Assembly (NCBI GenBank): GCA_027017165.1
Contig: JALURF010000171.1
Span: 1 to 8,402, forward strand
Direction: 5' to 3'
From: Thermofilaceae archaeon
Lineage (GTDB): Archaea > Thermoproteota > Thermoprotei > Thermofilales > B69-G16
DNA length: 8,402 nt
Under the pieces are notes generated by a model. That model made no database searches and was not told where the DNA came from. It was given only the letters and a program-made list of their open reading frames with translations. Positions 1 through 5,184 of this stretch are shown here, piece by piece (position 1 is the stretch's first letter; each line of letters begins with the position of its first letter). The translations under genes were made by a program, and so were the position numbers.

Positions 1-102
1 TTTTAAGATCATCTTCGCTTCCTGTCTGTCCAGCAGTATGTGTTGAGGCACCAACACGTGTTTGAGAACATCTACCTTTTTCAAACTCGTACCATCCCCC
101 AT
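1..102 (-). CDS. rpoH: DNA-directed RNA polymerase subunit H (Rpb5-like), N-terminal part, cut by window edge
   Basis: Only the first 34 codons are present; the gene continues past the left edge. From an ATG at 102 the frame is open to base 1 and contains KKVDVLKHVLVPQHILL followed by DRQEAKMILK. This matches the start of archaeal RpoH, the small assembly-domain subunit equivalent to the C-terminal part of eukaryotic Rpb5, whose members carry an H-x-LVPxH pattern near the N terminus. RpoH is part of the core RNA polymerase at the jaw. In many archaea rpoH is the first gene of the rpoH-rpoB-rpoA1-rpoA2 operon, so rpoB may follow to the left; that is inference. A good TATA/BRE promoter lies about 30-50 bases upstream. 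An in-frame TTG at codon 7 is a possible alternative start (MKKVDVL...), but the ATG fits the promoter. The short length limits certainty. Confidence 0.82.
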   Translation of the reverse strand, partial: MGDGTSLKKVDVLKHVLVPQHILLDRQEAKMILK

Positions 103-130
103 TAGAATCTAGACTCGGCTAAACACAGGT

Positions 131-154
131 CTATATATTTATATAAACTTTTCG
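131..154 (-). promoter_or_regulatory. Promoter of rpoH (BRE + TATA box)
   Basis: Read on the minus strand, a purine-rich CGAAAAG (about 154-148) is followed by TTTATATAAATATATAG, the classic archaeal BRE-TATA arrangement. Its centre, about 143, predicts transcription starting near 117, which would leave a leader of about 15 bases before the rpoH ATG at 102. Confidence 0.7.
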
Positions 155-162
155 GTCCTTTT

Positions 163-185
163 CTTCGAGTATATATACTGCGAAG
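163..185. repeat. Near-perfect inverted repeat between divergent promoters of rpoH and tRNA-Phe
   Basis: CTTCG, AGTATATATACT, G, CGAAG: a 12-base perfect palindrome (168-179) flanked by 5-base complementary arms (163-167 and 181-185), with one extra G at 180. It lies between the rpoH BRE (148-154) and the tRNA-Phe TATA box (188-196), and its right arm overlaps the probable tRNA BRE. It could be an operator for a dimeric regulator, a symmetric extra TATA element, or chance in AT-rich DNA. Function is not known. Confidence 0.5.
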
Positions 186-196
186 AGTTTAAATTT
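181..196 (+). promoter_or_regulatory. Promoter of tRNA-Phe (BRE + TATA box)
   Basis: CGAAGAG followed by TTTAAATTT (188-196, centre about 192). Transcription would start near 218, one base before the mature tRNA 5' end at 219, the spacing expected for an archaeal tRNA gene. Confidence 0.65.
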
Positions 197-218
197 GAGT
201 ATTACAGATTATCTCTCA

Positions 219-307
219 GCCGAGGTAGCTCAGCTGGGAGAGCGTCCGGCTGAAGTCGATACATCGCAGATACCGGAAGGTCCGGGGTTCAAATCCCCGC
301 CTCGGCA
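219..307 (+). tRNA. tRNA-Phe (GAA) with a 16-base intron
   Basis: A complete cloverleaf can be folded by hand. Acceptor arms are GCCGAGG (219-225) and CCTCGGC (300-306), with discriminator A307. The D stem is GCTC/GAGC (228-231 and 240-243), the anticodon stem TCCGG/CCGGA (245-249 and 273-277), and the T stem CGGGG/CCCCG with loop TTCAAAT. The loop between the anticodon stem arms is 23 bases, so 16 bases must be removed. Removing 256-271 leaves CT-GAA-GA, anticodon GAA (252-254) with G37, as expected for tRNA-Phe. The mature length is 73 bases and CCA is not encoded. It stands alone with its own promoter; a T5 run 11 bases downstream may end transcription. Confidence 0.93.
256..271 (+). other. 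tRNA-Phe intron at canonical position 37/38
   Basis: The intron begins after G37 (255) and ends before position 38 (A272). The bulge-helix-bulge is imperfect: CTG (250-252) pairs with CAG (267-269), but the fourth pair is A253 opposite G266. An intron hairpin from CGA (257-259) with TCG (264-266) competes for G266. The 3-base bulges AG^T and AT^A are placed as expected. This would need an endonuclease that accepts relaxed motifs. Confidence 0.8.
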
Positions 308-317
308 TTAAGGTGGA

Positions 318-322
318 TTTTT
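318..322 (+). terminator. Possible T-run terminator after tRNA-Phe
   Basis: A run of five T's 11 bases after the tRNA 3' end. Archaeal termination commonly uses U-rich stretches without a required hairpin. A second run of six T's lies at 389-394. Neither is backed by further signals. Confidence 0.35.
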
Positions 323-459
323 ATTGAAAATTCTAACTTAGTGGGAGTTGAGAAATTCTTTCCGTATTATTCCATAGTTTAGGTTAAGTTTTTTCTCTCA
401 GGTTGTTTGAAATGCAAAAATTTCCTTTTCTCGCATTCGCCATACTAGTTTTTGAGTGT

Positions 460-473
460 AAATATTAAATATC
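460..473 (+). promoter_or_regulatory. Probable promoter of orc1/cdc6
   Basis: AAATATTAAATATC centres near 467. It would start transcription about 10-12 bases before the ATG at 504, giving a very short leader. No Shine-Dalgarno motif precedes the ATG, which fits near-leaderless translation. The BRE is not distinct. Confidence 0.5.
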
Positions 474-503
474 ATCCGAGTCCCAACATTATTTAAGAGT
501 ATC

Positions 504-1715
504 ATGTCGCTGTTCGAAATATGGCGGAGTACTTCAAAGATTTTTATAGATGAGAGTAAACTGTCGTTTGAATATGTTCCTTCGAGGTTGCCCCATCGAA
601 GTCAACAGCTTAAAAGTCTCGGCTTATATTTCAAGGGTTTCGTAACTAGGCCTGGTTCAGCTACTGTAAAAGTCGTCTTACTAGGTCCCATAGGTACCGG
701 TAAGACTGTCGTCGCTAAACATTTTGGTCGTCAAGTTGAAAGCTTCTCTAAGAGACATGGGTATTCGATAAAGTATGTTCACGTAAATTGTCACAAAGAT
801 AGAACTTTATTTCTCATAATGCAGAGAGTAGCCGACCAATTAGATATTAAAGTTCCGAGAAGGGGTTTTTCCTCTCAAGAGCTTATATACCTTATATGGA
901 ACCACTTGAAAACCTCCAATAAATATCTTTTATTAACTATTGATGAAGCCGATTACCTGGTAAGAAGAGAGAATACGGGTGTCTTATACGATCTTACTAG
1001 AATTTCCGAAGATATTCACACCGGCGAATATAGAGTTAGTATGATTTTCGTATTCAGGAGTACGGCGAGTTTAGCGTCGATAGATAGTAGTATAAGGAGT
1101 ACGCTAGCTCATAATATCGTAAAATTTGATCCATATACTTCAAGAGAGATATACGATATTCTCTGGTCTCGCATAGTTAATGAGGGCGCTATTAGGCAAG
1201 AAGCCGTTGAAGAAGATGCGTTAACATTGATAAGCGAATTAGTAGGATATGATAAAGGTGGAATGGGGGATGCCAGACTCGCTATAGAATTGTTATGGCG
1301 GGCGGGTAAGCTCGCAGAAGAGAGGGGAGACCCAGTTATTATGTCTGAACATGTAAGAGAAGCTTATAACACAGTTTTCCCCTCTATTTCACGAGATGTA
1401 TTGAAAAGTCTTCGGAAACATGAGCTTTTCTTCTTATATGCTTTAGTGAGAGTTTTAATCAAGAGAAGAGAGGCGAAAATTCCGCTTGGTGTCGTCGAGC
1501 GGGAGTATACGAGTATTTGTGAAGATTTAGGTGAAAGACCTAGAAAACACACCATGATTTGGGAGTACGTGAATACATTGAAATCTCTGGGAATAATTAC
1601 GGCCGAGCTTTCCAAAAAGGGATATAGGGGCAAGACCACGCTCTTGGGGATACCCCGCGTTCCTCTTAAAGTATTTAAAGAGGAACTTGAGGAGCTTCTC
1701 AACAAGTACTTTTAG
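504..1715 (+). CDS. cdc6: Orc1/Cdc6 family replication initiator (AAA+ ATPase with winged helix)
   Basis: This protein of 403 residues has the usual length and layout of archaeal Orc1/Cdc6, which binds origin boxes and directs MCM helicase loading. The N-terminal YVPSRLPHR (24-32) is the family's entry motif. Walker A is GPIGTGKT (61-68) and Walker B is LLLTIDEAD (142-150; D147, E148). Sensor 2 is GDAR (255-258, Arg258), and a C-terminal winged helix covers about 305-395, the origin-binding part. The expected sensor-1 segment (about 179-187, MIFVFRSTA) lacks the usual Asn, a departure that resembles some crenarchaeal paralogues more than the Orc1-1 type. The gene stands alone after a TATA-like element and tail-to-tail with the RFC large subunit. 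A genome may hold several paralogues; which one this is cannot be settled here. The first ATG is used because the motif follows at a normal distance. Confidence 0.92.
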   Translation: MSLFEIWRSTSKIFIDESKLSFEYVPSRLPHRSQQLKSLGLYFKGFVTRPGSATVKVVLLGPIGTGKTVVAKHFGRQVESFSKRHGYSIKYVHVNCHKDRTLFLIMQRVADQLDIKVPRRGFSSQELIYLIWNHLKTSNKYLLLTIDEADYLVRRENTGVLYDLTRISEDIHTGEYRVSMIFVFRSTASLASIDSSIRSTLAHNIVKFDPYTSREIYDILWSRIVNEGAIRQEAVEEDALTLISELVGYDKGGMGDARLAIELLWRAGKLAEERGDPVIMSEHVREAYNTVFPSISRDVLKSLRKHELFFLYALVRVLIKRREAKIPLGVVEREYTSICEDLGERPRKHTMIWEYVNTLKSLGIITAELSKKGYRGKTTLLGIPRVPLKVFKEELEELLNKYF

Positions 1716-1719
1716 CGGT

Positions 1720-2958
1720 TTATTGTTTAATAATAGCCCTGAAGGTTTTCGGAGAGATATCGAAAGATTTTACTATCTCCTCAGCTAGCTTAGCATCTGC
1801 TTCATATATTACGAAGAGGAATGGCAATATATCTCTTATGACCGTCCTAGTTGATACGTGGCATTTTCTAGCTATGGCAGACGCTATTCTCTTTCTGATC
1901 TCTCGGTACTTCTTAGTTTGAGAGAGAAGGCGTATTTTTTGAGGAAATGAGTATTTTACAAAGCGGAATTTTGGCTTATCTCTTGCTGATGCTACGCCCA
2001 CAGTCATTAAGTTTAGAGCATAAGAAAGAAGACTCCATTCGTTTGTCCTTTTAGCTCGCTGAAGGAATATATCGGCTAAGGAAAGAGCGTCATAGGCGTC
2101 CGCTATAGCTTGTAAGCTTGGAGCATATTGATGTGGAATATTCTCGCTTAACCACTGCATAAGCATTTCATAATCTAGAGACGGTAACGAAAGAACGCTT
2201 CGAGCATGTTCCGGGCTTCTAGCTGCCAAAACCATTCTTACAATCTCGAACATATCGGCTTGTTTCGCCCTATATCCTAACATGTCTAGGTCTTCTAGCG
2301 TAATCCTCTTTTTTCCAAAGGCTATGGCTTGTAAATCGTTTATAGCGGCCCTGAGATCCCCCTTGCATTTCTCAGCAATAGCCCTTAAAACTTGGTAATC
2401 GCAGAATATTCCCTCCTTCTTACATATACTTGCAAGAACGGAAGTTATAATCCTGATGCCTAGTGGTTTAAACCTTATCAAAAGACATTTGTCTCGAAGC
2501 GTTCTAAGCTTCGGATCCCAGGGATCATTAGCAGTTAATACCAGCGGATACCTCGTATTTTCTATGAACTTTAAAATCATAGCTAGCCCTCCAGCATCTT
2601 CTCTAGGATTTATCCCGTCAACCTCATCTAGAAGTATTATTTTCGCTCTTTTACCGAAAAGAGAGCTCTCAGTTAAAGCCCGCCATATCCTCCTCTCTAA
2701 AGCCGCTGAATTTCTAACATCACTCGCGTTCGCCTCTAAAAGTTCTAGATCGTACTGCCTTGCCGCTGCATGAACTAGACTAGTCTTACCCGTGCCGGGA
2801 GGCCCGTAAAGCAGCGCAGCTTTTTTCCCAGGTTTACCCGCGAGCCATTTATTCAGCCATGCTACAAAAGCCTTTTTAGCTTCATCATTACCTGCAACAT
2901 CTTGAATTCGGGCTGGCCTATACTTCTCGACCCAGGGTATACTCAAGATTTCTCCCAC
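1720..2958 (-). CDS. rfcL: Replication factor C large subunit (clamp loader)
   Basis: This AAA+ ATPase of 412 residues is the single large subunit that, with four small subunits, opens PCNA and places it on primer-template DNA. The N-terminal PWVEKYRP box lies at 8-15, Walker A GPPGTGKT at 52-59, Walker B LLDEVD at 109-114, sensor 1 LTAND at 141-145 and sensor 2 GDLRAA at 200-205. It lacks the SRC arginine-finger motif of small subunits, as expected. The C-terminal collar helices occupy about 235-412. The end, FDISPKTFRAIIKQ, has no recognisable PCNA-binding peptide, which many archaeal RFC-L proteins carry there. The start is GTG directly after the small-subunit TAG. However, AGGTG (2960-2956), which contains this GTG, looks like a Shine-Dalgarno for TTG at 2946 (9-base spacer), giving MSIPWVEKYRP; that start is about equally likely. 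The gene is co-transcribed with rfcS. Confidence 0.95.
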   Translation of the reverse strand: MGEILSIPWVEKYRPARIQDVAGNDEAKKAFVAWLNKWLAGKPGKKAALLYGPPGTGKTSLVHAAARQYDLELLEANASDVRNSAALERRIWRALTESSLFGKRAKIILLDEVDGINPREDAGGLAMILKFIENTRYPLVLTANDPWDPKLRTLRDKCLLIRFKPLGIRIITSVLASICKKEGIFCDYQVLRAIAEKCKGDLRAAINDLQAIAFGKKRITLEDLDMLGYRAKQADMFEIVRMVLAARSPEHARSVLSLPSLDYEMLMQWLSENIPHQYAPSLQAIADAYDALSLADIFLQRAKRTNEWSLLSYALNLMTVGVASARDKPKFRFVKYSFPQKIRLLSQTKKYREIRKRIASAIARKCHVSTRTVIRDILPFLFVIYEADAKLAEEIVKSFDISPKTFRAIIKQ

Positions 2959-2960
2959 CT
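2956..2960 (-). promoter_or_regulatory. Shine-Dalgarno AGGTG overlapping the rfcS stop and rfcL GTG
   Basis: AGGTG matches the archaeal anti-Shine-Dalgarno sequence. Its A and first G are the last two bases of the rfcS TAG, and its last three bases are the upstream candidate GTG of rfcL. It sits 9 bases before the in-frame TTG at 2946-2944, so it bears on which codon starts the large subunit. Confidence 0.45.
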
Positions 2961-3930
2961 AGCCGCCTTTCGCCTTCAATGCTATCTTGGCCAGTAAAGC
3001 GCAGAGTTGTATTTCATCATCTCCTCCTTCAACTATCCGGAAGTTGGTCTCGCCTATTAGTTCGATTAATTCGGCTTGCATATGGTTCGGCATCTGGGAT
3101 AAAACTTTCGGGGACATAACTTCACGATATATGCTCTTCAATACGTCTAGCCCGGATAGTCCATAGGAGTATAAGAGCACTCGGAGTTTTTCCCTGGCCT
3201 TGAGAAAATCTCCTTGCAACGCCAAATTAACCATCTCTCTAACTTCCGACGGCGTTATCTTGCCTAAAACCTTGTAAACTACATCCTCAGTAACCACTTC
3301 GTCGAGCGCCGAAGCCGCTTGTAAAATATTTATAGCCTTTCTCAAATCCCCCTGACTCTCCTCCCAGATAGCATCTAAGCCATCTTCAGTTATCTTAACA
3401 TTTTCACTTTCCGCAATGAATTTTAGGCGCTCCAAAACGGCTTCTCTAGGTATGGGTTGAAAACGGAAAATAGCACATCGCGACTGGATGGGCTCTATTA
3501 TTTTAGAAACATAGTTAGCTATAAGGCAAAAGCGAGTACTCCTAGAATATAGTTCCATTGTTCTTCTCAAAGCTTGTTGAGCATCAGATGTCATATTATC
3601 TGCTTCATCCAGAATTATAAGTTTAAACGGAACCTCGCCTACAGGCATAGTTCTGGCATAATCCTTTATCCTCCTACGGATAACATCTATACCTCTTTCG
3701 TCCGACGCGTTGAGCTCAAGTATGTTATCTCTCCAATGTTCACCATAGAGTTCTCTGGCTAGACAAAGTGCCGCTGTTGTTTTCCCGGTCCCAGGAGGTC
3801 CCGCAAAAAGTAAATGAGGAAGACTTTTCTCTTTTACAAAATCTTTTAATCTAGCTACGACCTCCTCCTGGTCTATCATCTCATCTAGAGTTTTCGGCCT
3901 ATATTTTTCTATCCACAAAGTTTCAGACAT
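2959..3930 (-). CDS. rfcS: Replication factor C small subunit (clamp loader)
   Basis: This 323-residue AAA+ clamp-loader subunit supplies the ATP-driven motor for PCNA loading. Counting from the ATG at 3930, the EKYRP box is at 8-12, Walker A GPPGTGKT at 44-51, Walker B ILDEAD at 106-111, sensor 1 Asn at 139 (ANY), the arginine finger SRC at 150-152 and sensor 2 GDLRKA at 194-199. The collar domain runs to the end (KALKAKGG region, about 225-323). All ATPase residues are present and the length is typical; no intein is inserted. An upstream ATG at 3966 exists in frame. The 3930 start is preferred because GGTGA lies 5 bases before it, the N terminus then matches the family, and a TATA element at 3970-3981 would leave a 20-base leader. 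It is the first gene of an rfcS-rfcL pair with no gap between stop and next start. Confidence 0.96.
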   Translation of the reverse strand: MSETLWIEKYRPKTLDEMIDQEEVVARLKDFVKEKSLPHLLFAGPPGTGKTTAALCLARELYGEHWRDNILELNASDERGIDVIRRRIKDYARTMPVGEVPFKLIILDEADNMTSDAQQALRRTMELYSRSTRFCLIANYVSKIIEPIQSRCAIFRFQPIPREAVLERLKFIAESENVKITEDGLDAIWEESQGDLRKAINILQAASALDEVVTEDVVYKVLGKITPSEVREMVNLALQGDFLKAREKLRVLLYSYGLSGLDVLKSIYREVMSPKVLSQMPNHMQAELIELIGETNFRIVEGGDDEIQLCALLAKIALKAKGG

Positions 3931-3935
3931 CGAGT

Positions 3936-3940
3936 TCACC
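3936..3940 (-). promoter_or_regulatory. Shine-Dalgarno GGTGA deciding the rfcS start
   Basis: GGTGA with a 5-base spacer (ACTCG) precedes the ATG at 3930. It argues against the in-frame ATG at 3966. Confidence 0.75.
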
Positions 3941-3969
3941 AATCTATATAAAGAGAGAGAATTCACAGA

Positions 3970-3981
3970 TATTATTATAGC
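3970..3981 (-). promoter_or_regulatory. Probable TATA box for rfcS-rfcL
   Basis: On the minus strand GCTATAATAATA lies in the 74-base gap after rps7 (rps7 ends at 4005, rfcS starts at 3930). It predicts transcription from about 3950 and a 20-base leader containing the GGTGA. A second TATA-like TTTATATAG (about 3951-3943) is too close to the start codon to act as its promoter. The pair may therefore be transcribed separately from rps7 or as read-through. Confidence 0.45.
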
Positions 3982-4004
3982 GTTCAGGAAATTGAGGCCA
4001 ATTA

Positions 4005-4604
4005 CTAGCGCGCGGTGTACGCTATGCGCTCTATCTCCTCTTTTTTCCTGATGGCGTAGCTGCTCGTATCGTTGTTTGCCGCCGCAATAATTTCATCAGC
4101 CAAGCATTCCTCGATAGTCTTTGGATTGCTAAAAGCAGCCATACGCGCTCCTTGAACCAGATGTCTAAGAGCCAAGTCTACTCTACGCTGCGGCGCTACG
4201 TCGACTGAAACATGGTATAGAATACCACCGTACGCTATCCTAGTAGTCTCCTCTCTTGGAGCCGCGTTTTCAATAGCTCTAACAAGCACTTGGATCGGGT
4301 TCTCACCAGTCTTCAGCTCGATTATCTCAAAGGCGCGCTTGACAATATTAATAGCCATCATTTTCTTGCCCGTGTTTTTACCAGGACGCATAACCTGGTT
4401 TATTAAACGCTCGACAATAGAGATTTTCGACTTAGCAAATCTCCTTTTCTCATGTCTCCCTTCTGAGTGAGGCAGGTAGACCGGCCTTAAGTTAATATAC
4501 GCTTTCAATCCTGGGTCTTTGACTACTACATCCTTTACTGACCATTTCCCTAGTATCTTTATCTCCTTGCCGTCTAGAGTCTTTAATTCCTCCATCTTCA
4601 ACAT
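4005..4604 (-). CDS. rps7: Small ribosomal subunit protein S7 (uS7)
   Basis: This 199-residue protein is within the length range of archaeal S7, a primary binder of the 3' major domain of 16S rRNA that helps shape the head of the small subunit near the exit site. Recognisable family segments are KSKISIVERLINQVMRPG (about 59-76), the block GKNTGKKMMAINIVKRAFEI (about 76-95), VRAIENAAPREET (about 108-120) and the C-terminal LRHLVQGARMAAF (about 146-158), ending in the typical Y-A/T-x-R tail. Two starts are possible: ATG at 4604, leaderless from a TATA box at 4627-4635, or ATG at 4595 with GAGG 9 bases upstream. S7 usually follows S12 in the archaeal str-type operon; here tRNA-Ala precedes it and rfcS follows, so it has left that context. 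Confidence 0.95.
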   Translation of the reverse strand: MLKMEELKTLDGKEIKILGKWSVKDVVVKDPGLKAYINLRPVYLPHSEGRHEKRRFAKSKISIVERLINQVMRPGKNTGKKMMAINIVKRAFEIIELKTGENPIQVLVRAIENAAPREETTRIAYGGILYHVSVDVAPQRRVDLALRHLVQGARMAAFSNPKTIEECLADEIIAAANNDTSSYAIRKKEEIERIAYTAR

Positions 4605-4626
4605 CCTCGAGTATGACTACCAAGAC

Positions 4627-4648
4627 AATTTATATCCTAAATATAAGT
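4627..4648 (-). promoter_or_regulatory. Promoter region of rps7 (two overlapping TATA candidates)
   Basis: On the minus strand TTATATTTA (about 4646-4638) and ATATAAATT (4635-4627) are spaced so that transcription could begin near 4616 or 4605. The second predicts leaderless mRNA for ATG 4604; the first gives a leader that would include GAGG for ATG 4595. Confidence 0.5.
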
Positions 4649-4708
4649 TCATCGCTGTTTAGGTAAGAGAAGTGGACCGGGGGGGATTTGAACCCCCGCC
4701 CTCCCGCA

Positions 4709-4724
4709 GTTTGGGTGGGGTACT
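4709..4724 (-). other. tRNA-Ala intron 2 (16 bases, canonical position 37/38)
   Basis: Once intron 1 is removed, residues 32-35 (TTGG) pair perfectly with intron CCAA (4714-4711). This makes a 4-bp central helix with 3-base bulges CA^A and AC^T, the strict bulge-helix-bulge form. Because T33 joins T32 only after intron 1 is removed, the helix depends on the first splice. Confidence 0.82.
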
Positions 4725-4729
4725 TGCCA

Positions 4730-4752
4730 TTCCCGACAGGTAGATACCTGTT
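4730..4752 (-). other. tRNA-Ala intron 1 (23 bases, position 32/33)
   Basis: A perfect bulge-helix-bulge supports it. CCCG (4758-4755) pairs with intron CGGG (4735-4732); the 3-base bulges are CT^A and AA^T. The intron itself forms a hairpin from ACAGGT and ACCTGT. The central helix borrows four residues of the 5' anticodon stem, so the mature anticodon stem can form only once this pairing is released. Position 32/33 is non-canonical but known in crenarchaeal tRNAs. Confidence 0.82.
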
Positions 4753-4805
4753 AGCGGGCGCTCTTCCCCTGAGCTACCGGCCCACATAGTTTGTAGATAG
4801 TGCTG

Positions 4806-4820
4806 GATTTAAGTTTTTCG
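4806..4820 (-). promoter_or_regulatory. Promoter of tRNA-Ala (BRE + TATA box)
   Basis: On the minus strand CGAAAAA is followed by CTTAAATC (centre about 4810). This places the transcription start near 4784, one base before the mature tRNA 5' end. Confidence 0.65.
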
Positions 4821-4852
4821 TGAGTGTTTAGAAAGCTCGAGTAATGTGCTGA

Positions 4853-5179
4853 TTATTCGTACTCTCGCCACGTGTAATTGCATTTTGTACATCTAAAGAA
4901 TCTCGTCATAGGCTCATCTCCGCTCCTGGTTTGCTGCATCCAATAATAAGCTTCATTATTTCCACATTTTGGACATATGATTTTAGTGCGTGGGAGAAGT
5001 ACTCTCTCCTCAGCTACGTATATTTTCTGTGAGGGATGATGATAGATCTTGCCTCTCACCCGATACCCTTTACTAGGTTTGTTTTCCTCCGAGTACCCAC
5101 ACTTAGAACATACGAGTATAGTTTTCCCGTTTCTTCTTTTAGGTAAGAGCAAAGTGCCGCAGTGGGGACAATATTTCAC
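4853..5179 (-). CDS. tfs: Transcription factor S (TFS; TFIIS-like cleavage factor)
   Basis: This zinc protein of 108 residues (111 from the upstream GTG) restarts backtracked RNA polymerase by stimulating transcript cleavage. Counting from the GTG at 5179, the N-terminal zinc ribbon uses C4, C7, C24 and C27 and resembles RpoM/Rpb9. The C-terminal ribbon uses C69, C72, C97 and C100. The cleavage loop carries the acidic pair D88-E89 in RSGDEPMT, so it should be an active TFS rather than an inhibitory paralogue lacking those acids. The start at 5179 (MKYCPHCG) is preferred: it matches the family N terminus, and GGTGA lies 5 bases before it. The alternative GTG at 5188 forms part of that GGTGA. 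It is transcribed divergently from pcna. Confidence 0.95.
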   Translation of the reverse strand: MKYCPHCGTLLLPKRRNGKTILVCSKCGYSEENKPSKGYRVRGKIYHHPSQKIYVAEERVLLPRTKIICPKCGNNEAYYWMQQTRSGDEPMTRFFRCTKCNYTWREYE

Positions 5180-5184
5180 TTTCT

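Larger units (their letters stand above)
308..503. other. AT-rich intergenic region before orc1/cdc6; candidate origin area
   Basis: This gap of 196 bases contains no convincing gene; the longest ATG frame on the plus strand (412-468) would encode only 18 residues. Archaeal origins commonly lie beside orc1/cdc6 genes, so it is a candidate origin by position. Two imperfect direct repeats are visible, TTGAAAATTCT (324-334) and TTGAGAAATTCT (348-359), separated by AACTTAGTGGGAG, which shares the AGTGG core of some origin-recognition boxes. A small GAAAT/ATTTC inverted repeat lies at 409-424. No clear ORB array or G-string element is seen, so the origin call is weak. Confidence 0.3.
4673..4783 (-). 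tRNA. tRNA-Ala (GGC) with two introns
   Basis: On the minus strand the acceptor arms GGGCCGG (4783-4777) and CCGGTCC (4680-4674) pair fully with a G3-U70 wobble, the identity mark of tRNA-Ala; discriminator A is 4673. The D stem is GCTC/GAGC, the anticodon stem CCCGC/GCGGG (4758-4754 and 4707-4703), and the T stem GGGGG/CCCCC with loop TTCAAAT. The span between anticodon arms is 46 bases, so 39 must be spliced out. Removing 4752-4730 and 4724-4709 leaves TT-GGC-AT with anticodon GGC (4728-4726), agreeing with G3-U70. The mature length is 72 and CCA is not encoded. The gene lies between TFS and rps7 with its own promoter. Confidence 0.92.

Noticed and set aside
412..468. 18-codon ORF (ATG CAA AAA...) upstream of orc1
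   Set aside because: It is too short, has no Shine-Dalgarno and no recognised product, and overlaps the probable orc1 TATA element; AT-rich chance ORF is more likely.
219..503. tRNA-Phe as an integration site for a mobile element carrying orc1
   Set aside because: No second copy of the tRNA 3' end, no integrase gene and no change in base composition were seen; the orc1 gene is followed by core chromosomal genes.
3931..3966. 12-residue N-terminal extension of RFC-S from ATG at 3966
   Set aside because: The extension contains a TATA-like run and the GGTGA ribosome binding site of the downstream ATG and is not typical of the family.
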